A stretch of DNA of 64,000 nt, taken from positions 27,706,001 to 27,770,000 of the forward strand of contig NC_061771.1 of NCBI RefSeq assembly GCF_022458985.1, in the 5' to 3' direction. The notes under the pieces are model-generated. The model did no database searches and was not told where the DNA came from. It worked only from the letters and a program-made list of their open reading frames with translations. Shown here piece by piece: positions 45,101 to 59,800 of the stretch (the first letter of the stretch is position 1; every line of letters starts with the position of its first letter). This stretch comes from Mugil cephalus. Its lineage: Eukaryota; Chordata; Actinopteri; Mugiliformes; Mugilidae. The position numbers were made by a program, and so were the translations under genes.

Positions 45101-48100
45101 GTGCGCATTACTCTCTCACACACAGTCTAACTGTGAGCTAACTGTGCTAACCATACGCTAATTGTGCTAAATGCAGGCAAAGTGTGGTAATTCCCATGTT
45201 GACAGAGACGATACTCCCGGCATTAGCCCCCTGTAGCCCCTTCAAAATTTCCCAAAGTGTATTTTCTAGTTATGTATATAATTGAGTATACTGTAGGCTG
45301 CATGATCACAGCTAAAAGTCAGGAAGTGGACACACTAATGTGTGTTTTAAATTAAATTAAAATCAACACAATGTTGCAGAATCTCTGTCATTTACAATGA
45401 TCTCTAACAGTGTTGCTCACCTCTTCTGTCACTTGTGACCAGAGACGATGATCCTGGCTCAGTGGATGGAGGTTGGGCTGACAGGAGACTGAAGGCTGGA
45501 GCTGCTTGTACATCTGAACCATAAAATAAACACAAGACTGTGAAGGATGCACTCTGGGGTAAATAGACGACATACAGTACGTACATGTACGTATGCAATT
45601 CACAATCATTTTATTTTAATTTAGAACAATTAGAAGTTACCATTAAGCAGCCAGTAACATAAACGGGTATAGAGGATATTTGACTATAGATGGAGCAGGA
45701 GCAATGTGGAACTTGGAAGAATCTCTAGACGGTATAATATGAAAGGGACAGAGGTGGTTGTCGATTAAAAAATAAGAGAAAATAATTTAAAATTATTGAT
45801 CAGCTCGGAAAAACATGAACATGGGGCAATAAAGAAATTCACAAAATGTAAATGTCTTTGTTTTCTTGTCACTAAAGCTCCATAGACACTTATTTTTTGT
45901 ATTTTTTTTTTCTAAACAAATTGTTGCTCACCTGCATCTGTTACTCGTCCATGGAGTGAATAGGCTGAGTCACTGGTTATAGTGTGGATTGTCTGGCCTG
46001 AAACCAAACGAGTAGTACTGGGTTAGTTTAGTGCATGTTAGTAACAGGTGTAAACAGAGAAGACTGGAACACCTGGTATTATCATACATGAACAGACATT
46101 TTAAATGACAGAGAGATTTTGTTTCACTGCTTCGCGTGTTATGGTTATAATCTGCAATTTGTGCAGGTTTCTAAAATCTAAAAAAACGTCAGAGCTGAGA
46201 TCAATGTGTTGTTGCTCATTATGTCCCACGTACACAACAAAGGACGCTGTTCATGGTTCTTAAACAACAGTAGATGGTGAACCTTTATTTGGGGACAGCA
46301 GCTCTGTATATATCCCACTGTGTCTCTAATGATTGAGATTTTATTTGGTTACAGGCCGTAGAACTGAGGTCAAAGCTCAGATGGTCTCTTTAGATGCATT
46401 TAATGTTGGTGTGAAAACATTTACTGCACACTTCATCTGGATACATGTTGACGCCATGTTCAAACAAAGACCAATATTTCAACTTGTTCATTTAATTTCA
46501 GTGGCGTCCAGCCAACGACGTGACCTACATTGAAAATTGGAACTCTTTCTGAGGAAAGCCTGGTCAGAATAGACATATTCATTAATACACGTGACGAGAT
46601 GTTACAGTCCCTTGTGCCATGATCTAAGGCATAACTCCTTCAGAAACTAGGTCCAACTGGACAACCAACCAGCAGACCAGTGGTCAGCTACTAACTAACC
46701 GAGCCACAGAAATAAAACCCCAGCTTATTAGCCTAGCCACCAGCAGCAGGTAATAGAGATGATGGGAATGCAACTACACTCAGACCAGACACCTCATCCT
46801 TCTGCCTATGTCAGAAACAAGATACAATTAGCCTGGCCACAGAAATAAAACACCAGCTAATTAGCCTAGACACCATCAGTAGGTAATAGAGATGATGGGA
46901 ATGATGATGACGAGATGGAGTTCACCCCCCACCTTGGTGGGTGCTCCTCCTTTCTCTGGAAATTTGGCCAATTTTATTAACTTCCATTGCTACGCAGATG
47001 ACACCCAACTATATTTATCCATGAAACCAGATGAAACTAATCAGCTGGTTAAACTCCAAGCATGCCTTAAAGACATAAAGGCTTGGATGACCTGTAACTT
47101 TCTCTTCTTAAACTCAGACAAAACAGAAGTCATTATATTTGGACCTAAAAATGGCAGAAATTCATTATCACCTGGTTTTGTTGGATGGCATTAGCTTGGC
47201 CTCCAGTATTTCTGTGAAAACCCTTGGTGTTATATTTGACCAGGATATGTCCTTTAATTTTCACATAAAGCAGGTGACCAGGACTGCTTTCTTTCACCTT
47301 CATAATATCATCAAAATTAGGAACATCCTTTCTCAGAGCGATGCGGAAAAAGTAGTTCATGCATTTGTGTCTTCCAGGCTGGATTATTGTAACTCATGTC
47401 TGTCAACACTGTCTGACTCCAAATAGCTCTTTAAAAAGCCTCTGATTGATTCAAAATGCTGCAACAAGAGCACTGACAGGAATATGCAAGAGAGATCAAA
47501 TTACCCCAGTTTTAGCTTCTCTTCATTGACTCCCTTCAAAATCTAGAATTGAATTTAAAATCCTCCTCCTCCTAGTTCCATCATATCTGAAAGACCTCAT
47601 AGAACCATATTGTCCCAACAGATCACTACAATCTCAAAGTGCAGGTCTACTTCTGAGTTAAACGCTAAAACTCAGGAAGTGGACCTGCTACTGTGTGTTT
47701 TAAATGAAACTAAAATATGTGAAAGGCTCCAATTTCAGCTAAAATTGCAAACATTTCAAAATCGCTTTGCTAATAGAAGAGCCACTCATGTTTATAGAGC
47801 ACAATTATTCAACAATTATTTAATACACCCATCTGACATAACATTATGACCTTTTAATATTGTCTAAGTAACATCCACATGAATGAATTCCAGATCCAAA
47901 AGTTTCCCAGCAGATCACTGAACTGACAAAAGATGGTTCAAATGTTATTTACTTCTCCTGTCAGTGGTCATAATGTTATGGCTGAACGGTGTAGTAACTA
48001 ATACTCAAGCCTTCTTTACCAGGTAGTTCAGCACGATACGCCCAGACATGTCTCTCCTCTTGGTCTCGGACTCTCACAGTAACTTCCTTTGTGTTCGGAG

Positions 48101-51100
48101 TCATTCGAATATCAAATGTTGGGTGGTAGTTTGGTCCATACTTCAGGTCAAACAGAGCTCGCTGTAAAATTATACCAATGTTGTTAATGAACTGAGGTTT
48201 TTAACAGCTGAAATATTTCCACAACACAATACAACACACTGGTCTCTGTAGCTAATTTCTCCATTGATGACAATCAACTGTACACGTGAGGATTTCTAAA
48301 TAACTCACTGGTTTAAATGATTATGTCAAGGCTTACAGTGAAAGGTAGACGTCCTCACAGGTTGCTAGTTGTCTGGCAAGCTCCATCTTCTACCCTCCAC
48401 TCATGTTCATAGTCTTTTGAGTTCTTTTGAATTAGCTCTGAGTAACTTTTCTCCAAGCTGAGTGTGACCTACTCACCTCAGGCTGTATCGTGTGGGCCTC
48501 AGGACAGAGAAGACTATAAAACTGGCCTGTAGTTAGCAGACAAAAGGAAGTCGCCTCGATGTACTCCGCCATCTTCTGCTGGCATTTCACCTTCAGTAGA
48601 ATTTGGAGATGATTTAGTTGGACATTTTAAGGAAGAGTACCTTCTTCGCATCACACTTAGCAACAGAGTTCTATAAAAGAGGAATCTCCAACCACACTGG
48701 TAAAACAGAAAACAAATTCCCAATTCTTTCCATAAACACTCTGGTAATAAATACAAAGCAAAGTGAAATGTGTCACTAGCATAGACTGTATATAAATATG
48801 GACGCAACTTCCTCTCATTGGTCAAACTGATGATATTTTTCCTGGATATAAGGGCGGCGCCAACTTGTGACTTTGGAGCCAGAGCCTGATCAGTACGGTC
48901 CGAGGGCGGAGCCATGAAATTGATGCCCCACCCACACTTCCTCCAGACACTACGCTCGAAAATGTTGGAAATGTACCTATTTTAATTTTTTTTTAACATC
49001 TCTCATGGTCCTGTGGGGCCGCTTTACGGAGCAGTTGGCATGGTAACTGGTGGTCGCTATGATGTCACATCCTGTTTCTTTAGCATCAAATAATTAAAAC
49101 GAGACTTATCGAAACAACTGACACTTGAACATTCATCAATATTATATTAACAACCTAAAATAACTGAAAATCTTCCTTGTAAATATGTATGTGAAGAGTA
49201 TTTTACTGTTTTAGTTTGACCCATGCCCCGCCCACTAGCATGGAGGGGGCGTGGCTTATGACCTGTACTGCAGCCAGTCGCCGGGGGGAGATCTACTGTT
49301 TTGGCTTCAGTTTAGAGGAGCTGTTCCGCCTCCATCTTCATACGGTCCATGGTCAGAACCTAAAATAAAGATTGTATCTTCAATGCTCTCACCTCCTGCA
49401 GTGGCACATTTTCTGGCAGCAGAAACACGTTGAGCTTTTGGCTTTGATTCTTGTACGGCGGTCGGTGGAACAACAGCACTTGTCCACATATTTGTATCTG
49501 GATGTTTAGAAGGCGTTTGATGATATCCCACACCAAGCCAAAGGCAGATAAGTGAGGTACATCCACAACCACGTGAGAGGCTGTGATCTCCAGGGGCTGA
49601 AGGATGCTCATCCCATCATTACTAATGTGGACCACGGAGAGACCTTCAGCAAAAACAAAAGCAGAAGCAAAGCTGTAAGACACAGGACAGGGCACCATTT
49701 ACCCAACCTCATGAGTCCTCTGACTCCATGTCATTTAGAAAAATAAAGAATAAGACAAGATAATCCTTTATTTATTTTGGAGATCCATACTGGACATACT
49801 TACCAGGTAGATTTCCACAGTGTGGGAGGTGCAGCTGAGAAACAGAACCCTCAGAACAACTTATGCTAAAGAGTGGACCTGCAGGGGTCTTTCCAGCTGA
49901 GTTGAGGAGGTCCTCGTCCCACTGGATGATCCAGTACATCAGCTCACCAGCCCGAGTCATCTTAAACACCAGTCTGGTCAATTTACACTGGAACACACCT
50001 GCAGACCAGCTCCTAAATCTGTACAACACAACACAGACAATGTATAAATAAAGCTTATCAATTTGAACATGAAATATCTTGTCTTTGTAGTGTGTTCAGA
50101 TGAATGTAGACTGAAAAAGAGGTTCTCTCATGGTGGAAGGTAGACCGTAGGGGAGGCTATTGCAGTAGTCCAGTCTGGAAGTGATGAAAGAGTGGATGAG
50201 TGTTTCAGCTGCAGTGGGGGTGAGAGATAGACAGGTAATGTTTCTGAGGTACATGTACAGACCGGGTGAGTGAGCAGAGATTTTTCAAGTTCACTGAAAC
50301 AACAGTAAACGCAACCTGAAGAATAAGGAGCCAGAACACTGGCTTTGAAAACAGAATCTTTGGCACTGAAAACAATATTTGGCATTGTGAAAAAGAGTTG
50401 TCTGTCTTTTAAACAATTTTGAAAACAACAATTTTTGTTTCTGATATTATTGATGTTGTACTGGTAAAGGACACTTGGATATGAAAAAAAGAAAAAGAAA
50501 AGAGATATTTTGCAAATAAATTCTACTGAGCGAAGCTACATCGAACAGAAAACAACCAGTCGTCTGTCTAATACTTTCTCCTGTTTTACAGGAACCTTAT
50601 CTGTGTACAGGTACTCTGCCTGGGACCTGTTACATGAACGTGCCTCTAATTTAACTTACTTTTCATCCTGAAAACTAATGGCAAGTTTTAAAATTTGATC
50701 CACCAAACACAGACACTTTTGAATGAATACTTACTTAGGTAATTAATACGTACAGAAACAGCTTCTAAACTCTATGATGCTCATGGTGGCAATATTTTTG
50801 CTGACGTCGCAATACCATGGTTTAATTCACTTCTGTAAAGCCTGCTATCCACAGGGCAATGCACCGGGGTTTTGATATACTGCATGTTTCTTCTTTTTTC
50901 TCCTTCTCCCTTTTTTCATCCCATACATATCAAAACGTGCAGTTTGATGGGGATTAGTGTGCTATTACTTTTCTCTACAAAACACAAAGTTTTTCACGAC
51001 TTACAAATTTTGCATTGGAATGAATGGGACGGGCGAAAAAAAGAGCGAAAAAAGAAAAATCAATGGACTTTTTCAAACGTCTATACAGCTCAGGCATACT

Positions 51101-53813
51101 TTCATCTAGAGACTTCATTTAAACTTCAAACTGTAGACGCAAGTCTTGTTTTAATCCACGTTTTGATAATTTTTGGAGAAACTTTGACATTATAATGGGT
51201 GAGTATTGTGCGGAATGTTGGCGTCAGAGTGGATAACATCACTACTTAGTGTCATGGTTTGTCTGTCTTTTATTTTGTGAATCATGTTTTGTGTTTCCTG
51301 TTTTATTTTGGCAAGTTTCTTCGTTTCCTGACGGTCATGTTTCCTTGTGGTTTTGTCATGTCTGTCCATGTCATGGTGTGTTTCCTGTTTGATTTTGTTA
51401 AGTTCTAGTGTTCCTGTCTGTGTTCCTTGTTTGTCCCTTGATTGTTCATTGGTTTCACCTCTGTTGATTGTCATCATGTGTCTCACCTGTGTCTTGTCAT
51501 TTCTCAGCCCTCGTGTGTCTTTATAGCCCTGCCTTCCCTTTGTTCCTTGTCGTGTCGTTTAATGTCTCCACACCAGGTTCCATGTTTCCATGTCTTGTTC
51601 CATGTTTTTCCATGCCATGTCCATGATTCCTTTTTGATTTTTGTATTTTGGTTTTCCTGCTGGTTATTTATTAAATACCTTTTGTTTGAATTCCCTGCCT
51701 GCCTCATCTGTAGTCCTGGACTTGGGTCCTCACCTCAACTCCCCTACTTGACACTACGAGTGGGAGACGTTGTCTGAAATTGCCTGAAACTTTTCTCTTT
51801 CCACGCTCCTCCCGGCGACTGTGAGCCTGTGAGTGCGGCCATGTCGCTCTCTGCACATCATTGAATCTAATGCAGTGCAGATTTTCTGAGAGAAGCAGAA
51901 GGGACCTCTGTTTTAAACTCGCACGTGTCTCCAAAATATTTACTATAGAAAGACAAAAAACATCAAAGTCTTCAGGAAGGTCTTACAACGCCTGCGGTTT
52001 ACAAGTTTTTCTGATAGGAGCTACTGTTGTTGCTGTCACTGAAAGCCCAAATGTGAGACTAGCGCACAGGGAAAATATCAACCTTTTTCTTCACGTTTCT
52101 CTCTGTCCCTGCCCAGTGCGCCTCTGTTGTCATTGACAACTACCCAAAGTTGTCATGGCAACCTCTGATCTTCAGGCCAGAGCCACAGCTGGGACCAGTT
52201 CATTAATCAGGGACTCCTCTTGATGTTTCTGCTGTTAATACAGCTGATCCCTGTGTCCCACACATTTATGTTACAACAACACACACTCCTCCCTGCACAC
52301 ACACAACACAGGTAATTTTGTGATTACAGTTACACACACATGCGCAATTGCGCATGCATGCACTCCTCTCCCACACACGAACACACTCAAACACACAGGT
52401 AACTTTATGTTATTACAGCTATAGATACACACACACACACAGTTCTTGGTTTTAAAGGGAGGAAAAACATTCACATAACTTAATGGGGCTGTGATGTTTT
52501 AACTTAACTTTATGTTGTGTAATAGGACTGTGACTGTATCTAATAGACTCTGCATTAAATTCTGCTCATTTATTTTTTGTTCATTGAATTGAAACTTAAA
52601 ATGTCTGCGTTTAGAAGGATTTAAGTGGAAGATATTTGTCTGAATTACCTGTATGACGTATGTTCACGTTCATTGAAGAGTTCAGGTGAAAAGAGTGTGT
52701 GGGTCTGAATTTTAAAAAGACACAATTAGTTATTGAGACATTGGAGACAGGTAGTTCTGTGCAAAACATCAAATATTAATTAATAATTAAGGCTGGTGCG
52801 TGGTTTAATCAGAAAACTCAACGCACATGAACGTGAACTACAGACCCACATAAAAATGAATACAGGACAGTAATAAAATAACAAATTGTAAACTCTCACA
52901 TTTATTTTGTGTCCCTGGTCCGCAGTAGAATCAAGCTGTGATTTTGTTCTGTTTGGATCCAGTGAGAGATCTAATGAGTCTGGAAAATAACAACAAAACA
53001 TTAAGTGATTGATAGAAGAATGATAGAAATAATAATATTAAATGGAAATATTCTGGTGTAAATGAATAAAACTGGAACCTGAGTGCAGTATTTTAGGAAA
53101 TGTTCAACCAAGTTCTTACCCAGCTATTTTGGATACTTACCAGGTATAGCTGGATAAGTAGGTGTATTCAAGAGTGCAGGGAATCTATATGAGCAAATTC
53201 AGTGTGGTTAATATAAGAGGTGTAGTTGTCTAACACACTGTAAACTAAGGAGGACCAATTCTACCACAGTAAATAATATAAATAAATAAATAAATACCTA
53301 AATACATGCCAGAAATAATTCATTAAATAAATAAATACCTACATATATGTCATAAATGCTATTTATTTATTTATCCATTTATTTATTTATTCATTGATGT
53401 ACATGTGCAATGAAATGTTATGCAGATCAGGGGGGTGAACACAGTGGCTGAACCTGCTGCTCACCAACCCACGCTAACCACCCTGACTATGGCTCAAAAG
53501 ACTGTGTACATATGTACAGTAGATACATATATTCATTCATTCCACCAATACTTTATGCACTATTCAACTCAGGCTAGCATCAGTCACTTTATGTATATTG
53601 TCATGTGCTATGTCATGTTCTCCTTTGTCTACTTTGTGTATACAGGATATATTTCCTTTTATTTTTTTTCTTCTATATTTAAATATATTCTCAACGTTTA
53701 CATCATAGGCCTTTGACGATGGTAATTTCAATCCTGTGTTGTGTTGCACGTGTCAGAATTGACAATAAAGTTGACTTGACTTCACTTGATGTCTATGTAT
53801 GTATTATATATTG

Positions 53814-53858
<45 letters not shown>

Positions 53859-56800
53859 TGAGTGTGTGTGTGTACATATATTGTATATTGGTGTGAATAA
53901 CTTAATGTTACAGATGTATTTATGTATTTCAAATATCTTTGTGTTACATGTTACAGTGATAATACTGTCTGCGTTTTTATGGACCATGCTGGTTTGAAAT
54001 AAAGTTTAAACAATTATAATCAGAGAATCAGATATTATTTCTTCTATTTTTAATTAAGTAAAAGAGCGTGGTAGCAGTCGATGCTCTCTCACAATTCTTT
54101 ATTATGTCTATGGAAGCTAATGCAGGCGACCAGGCGACTTCAAACCAGGATGCTGAGGAGCTTACACCAACACAAGTGTTGAACCTGAGATACTGGGCAT
54201 CCGACCGTGTGGCAGACAGACACAGTCAAGCGATGCATCGCTTCCTCCAAATATCTGAGGGTCGACGGTTATGCCGGTGTATGATGCTAAATGCAACAGG
54301 CTATCAGACAGGGTCCACTGCAAAAGGTTAATAGTCCTGACTGACAGTGTTCTGTCTTTCTGCCACATCAGCTAAGCACTTCCACTCCTGCTTGCCGTCA
54401 CTGCACCATTTCAAATCAAACTACCAGGCTGCCTGTGAAAAGCAAAGCATGTGCAGTCGATCTGTACACTCCGATCAACTAGTAGTGGAAGAATTCAGCC
54501 AGTGTGGACAGCCTCCTCATCTGCAACATTTCGTTGTGCATGCTTAAGTCAATAAATCAATAACTAACTAAATAAATAAATAAATGGATAAATAAATAAA
54601 TATCATTTATGGCATATATTCATTTTATTGTGGCAGAATTGGTCCTCCATAGTAAACAACCATCTTTGTTTCTATCTATTAATACTTGTACATTATTTGA
54701 TTTATTATCATATCATGATATGCTCACTCAAGTGGACCTGTGGCCACTTTTAGAGAAGGGAGGTGACCACAACACACTTGCCGTAGTAAATGTATAGTCT
54801 TTACTCAAGAAGATCAGAGGAGGGTCAACAAGACACTGCTCTCTGTCCACAAAGACATTTCGACAAGACTATTTGTCTCATGAGTAGTGGACACATGAGA
54901 CCAAAGTAGAATAGTTTGGTTTAAATGTTTGGGCATCGTCATGTTTGGAGATGAACCAACACTGGATTCCAGCATCAGAGAACTGATGCATTAGAGGCTG
55001 CAGGGATTTGTATTAACCTATATGAATGTGGTCGATATAAGAGGTGTAGTTGTTTACCACACTGAACAGTCTATTTCATTTATATTTATTAACACTTAAC
55101 AACATTTATATGATTTTTAATTTATTATCGTTTCATGATATTCTCACCTGGGTAGGGCCCGTGTTCCAAACGTCATGAATGGAAAATATGAATATGAGTC
55201 AGCCTGGAGAAGGAAAAACAGTTTGAGTGTAATGTGAATGTGATGCTGCTGAAAGCCTCAATATTAAAGATGTAAGTCAACACTCCAGTTCTCAGATTTT
55301 GCACCAATTTCCAATGTGTCTGACACGTAGAATATCTACATTACAGCTGAGTCCATTAATTACAATGGGTCACATCCATGAATAATAACCATGAATAAGA
55401 AGTAGCTTCAAATAAACACAGACTCACTACCACTGAATAAAGTTAGGAAGTGCTCAGCTCTCACCTCCATCAATGTTTTCTTATCTGCTTCAGATTTTCT
55501 GCGTAGTTTGGCATCAGAACCAGACCCCCGCCCTGATGAGAATATATGGAAAAATTAGTGTATTTTCTCTTCTTGCACATTTTCTAAAGGTACAGAGCTT
55601 TGTGGCTGTGGGGTACAACATGAATGAGATCTTTTGTGAATACGTACGTATAGTAACAGTTCGAGGCAACATGTGTCCCTTCTTCACTCTGTGGGTACAA
55701 ATCAACACAGTTAATACTCAAGTGGACCTGTGGCCACTTTTAGAGAAGGGAGGTGACCACAACACACTTGCAGTAGTAAATGTATAGTCTTTACTCAAGA
55801 AGATCAGAGGAGGGTCAACAAGCTGTAAAAGAAGATGAGAAACTACAAAAAACAACAATAAAAGCCCTTCATCTAAAAAACAAAAAAACATTTGGGCCCC
55901 ACCCTAATAAAGGCGCTAATATAACATATCTGTGAGTTCAAAAGTAGGTGCACTTCTGGAATAACAGGTTAATTACACCTAATTAAAATCCATTGATTCT
56001 GAACTCTACCAGTGAACTCTACCAGTGAACTCTAAAAGAAAATGTCAGGACATGAGTCCATGAGCTGAATGTGAAGAGAAATTCCTCCAAGCTGCTGTCG
56101 ACACTGATCAGCAGTTACCAGAAACATTTAGTTACAAGGAGCTCACAGCAGATACTGGAAACAAGGAGACACTGACTTTAACAAAAAACAAATATGAATG
56201 AATGATTCATTCTCTTGAATAAACACAAAAGCATAATATGTTGTTTTCCTTTGTTTGGTTGTGTTCTCTTTGTCTACTTTATGGACAAGTACAAAAATCC
56301 ACTGATGTTTTTGTCCTTTTTTTTTGGAGATTAATCTTGAGAGCATAACATTGTGTACATACAGGACGATGCACGAATGTCTTCATGTGAAGAAGAAGAG
56401 GGAGAACATGTAACATGCCTACGAGTTTGAACCCAAAACCGTCTTGTGTTGAGGTGACTGCTGACCACTGCACAGTCACATCATCATCTATATCAGTTAT
56501 TAATTACTCATAATTAATCATTAACGCTAATAATTAACTTCATACAAATTACTCAGTGCATTACTCTAGTTATTTTAGAAATCATCCCCACTTTACTCTC
56601 AGTAGACCGTGTTCTGCATGCAGTGAGAGAGAACAGCTAACTCGGATGTTGATGGTATTCAGTGATATTATTACCGGTCTGTGGTGCTGATATCTGATGG
56701 TCCCTGGATTACAGAAAGACAAAGAAAAGTCTTTATCAGTAGGATTTCAGTTAAGTGCTACGACCACACAGTATTTCACACACTGATATAGGATTATGAT

Positions 56801-59800
56801 GTCAGTCAAAATACATCCAGGATTATTTTAAAGTTTAAACAGTTAATTAGATGCTTTCAGACTCACTACCACTGAATAAAGTTAGGAAACTCTTGGCTCT
56901 CACCTGCAGCTTCAACGACTCTGTCTCATCCGTTCCAGATGTTTTGCGTAGTTTGGCACCAAAAGTCAGCCATCCTGTCAAGAATATAGTGAAAAATGTG
57001 TGTATTTTCTCTGTTTGCACACTTTCTAAAGGTACAGTGCTTTGTAGCTGTGGGATACAACATGAATGAGATCTTTTTGTGAATACACACCTGCACGAAC
57101 ACGTTTAACCAAGTCCTGTCCGTCTCCCACTCTGTGGGTACAAATCAACACAGTCAACACTGAACTGAATCCAGCATAAACAACCAAAGTGAGCACTGAG
57201 GTGACGGTGAATCCAACCTTCTACTGACCTTAGAGACCTTATTCTACAGCCTGGAAGTTTCACAAGTCCAAGCAGGACTCTCTTTCCTCTCTCCTGCAGC
57301 TCATTTCCACTGAGGTCCACCTCCATGAGATGAGGGAGCTGAGACTCCAGAGCTGAGACCAGACCGATACAGCCAGAGTCTGAGAGCAGACAAGATCTCA
57401 ACCTGCAGGGAGACGACACTTTGAACACAAAAATACTCAAACTTTTCACATTTAACTCGGGGATGAAAAATAAATTATCTACCTCAGAGTTTTCAGTCTG
57501 CAGCGAGGACTCTTCAGTCCATCAGAGAGCAACATGATCCCAATATCTTGTAGCTGATTTTGACTCAGGTCTAGTTCTTGAAGAAAAAAAGGTCTGGACT
57601 TCAGAGCTGAGGCCAGAGAATCACAACTGTTCTTTGTTAAGCTACAGGAGCACAGTCTGAATAAAGAACAGAAACAGTAATTAAGTTTATTCATTTAGAA
57701 TGAATAATAGGTCTGTAACGACTCACTGTGTACATACATTAATTTGTGTGGAATATGTCAACACACTACAGTGTTTATTGAAGAAGCCTGGACATTAAAC
57801 ATGACTAAATTCATTAAACAGAGACCCTGGTGGTTGAGAGACGGTTGTTTATCCTGCAGAGGGCAGTAATGCTTCCAGTAAATCAATATCCCAAAAAGAA
57901 GAAGAAGTTGTTGTTTCTGGTTGCCAGTTCATTTACAGGTAGGAGGCAGATTATTTCTGCACATGTAGATATTTAAAGAAAAACCTTTAAAAAAAACGCT
58001 GTGTACAAACACACTAGGACCACTCCAGGATAGAAAACAGTTGGGTTTATGCTATGGATGTCTGCACTGGCAGATACAGAGTCATGAAGCTGAACCACAG
58101 ACTGAAAGAAACCAGGTGACATTCACATCCAGTAAAGTCTCACCTCAGAGTGTTTAGAGAACACAGTGGATTCTTCAGCACAGCACACAGCAGCTTCACT
58201 CCTGAGTCCTCCACACTGTTTCCACTCAGGTCCAACTCTTCCAGATAGGACGGGTTGGACTGAAGAGCTGAGAGCAGAGAACCACAGCTGCTCTCTGATA
58301 ATTTACAGTCAGCCAGTCTGTAATCAGAAGACACATATTAATTCACAATTATTATTGTCATGGTAATATTCCTTGAAGAGCTGCAGAACTAGACTAGAAA
58401 TTATACAGTTTTCTACATTTCTGCATAAAAATGCTTCAAAGCTCCTTTGATCTGTTGCCATCATTCACTTCAACACAAACATGTGACAAATTGATTTGAC
58501 TGATTTATTTAAACTAAACCATGAACTGAAGACATTGGACTCTTGTTTAACCTTCAAATTAACTTGTGCTCCAGGAGATTCACCTCAGTGATATGTAATA
58601 TTGGCTCATTTTCCTGAATAAACAAACACACAAGTATAATATTTATTTGTTTGATTGGGTTCTCTTTGTCTAATTTCAGGACTGACGTCTTGGATCCCTC
58701 TCCTTTTGGTGCAACTCTCCCAGGCAAATAATAAACATGCCTTAAAACAAACGATATGAGAAATTATTAGAACCCAAACTGACCTCAAAGTCCTTAGTCT
58801 GCAGTGTGGACTCCAAAGTCCTGTAGCCAACAGCTTCACTCCTGAATCCGTCAGGTTCTTGATTTCACTCAAGTCAAGTTCTCTTAGATAAGACGGGTCC
58901 GATTTAAGAGCTGAGGCCAGTGAAGCACAACATCTTTCTGACACGATGCTGCCCCTCAGTCTATAAGAAAGAGTGAATTTATCTGTTAAGTTCATCTTCT
59001 CGTATCCCATCTCTACAAATGTTTAAAGAACTAGAGAAGACACCGTCATTTTAGTTAAAGGTGTGAACTCTTAGCATGTGGTTAATACTGGTGTGTTATT
59101 CTTATCAGGAATGACCAGACAAAGACAGTCGTACCTCAGGGTCTGCAGTCTGCAGTTTGGGCTTTCCAGTGCAGCACACAGCAGCTCCACTCCTGACTCG
59201 TTCAGAGTGTTTCTCCTCAGATCCAGTTCTTTCAGCTCAGGGTTTGACTTCAGTTCTGATGCCAGGTGTTCATACTGAGTCTCTGAGAGTTCACCATGAG
59301 ATGGCCTGTGACATAAGGGGCAGAGCAACACATAACAAACCACTTAGTTGAAACCATAAACTGTATTAAAGATGGACCCCTCTAGGTGCCCTGATTTGTC
59401 TCACCTGTGTATATACAGCCTTGTCTTTGCCTTTGTTCCCTGTTGCATCGTTTTTGTTCACTTTATCCTGTCTGTGTTTTTTTGTCTACGTTATTACTTT
59501 TTTGGGGGGGTTGTTCCATGCCAGGTTTTCTACGTCCTTGTGTTTTTCTTTGACATTTGTTTATTTATTTTCTATTATTAAATGCTTTTACTTGGAGCCC
59601 CAGCCTCATCATTTTCTGATTTTCTGTCCTGCATCTGGGTCGTCCCCTTAAAACCCTCACTTCCTGACACGACCACCAGTTGCCATGCCAACCGCTCAGT
59701 AAAGTGGTCTGTGGGACCCTGAGAGTTGTAAAAACAATCTTTAAAATGAGTTCAGTAACTGGTGGAGTTAGTGCAGAGTGTAGTGTTAATTAAACAAAAA

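Larger units (their letters stand above)
40030..45420. repeat. 2.6 kb tandem duplication in paralog B
   Basis: The D exon splice border repeats at 40176, 42771 and 45421 (offsets 2595 and 2650). The first and second units (about 40.03-42.64 and 42.64-45.28 kb) are near-identical, including the S exon, the A-rich/GA tract near 40520 and 43120, and the inserted GGGGCTACAGGG element. This is a recent duplication. Confidence 0.88.

Noticed and set aside
40030-45420. CRISPR-like interpretation of the regularly spaced repeats
   Set aside because: Units are 2.6 kb exon-containing duplications in a vertebrate gene, not short repeats with unique spacers.
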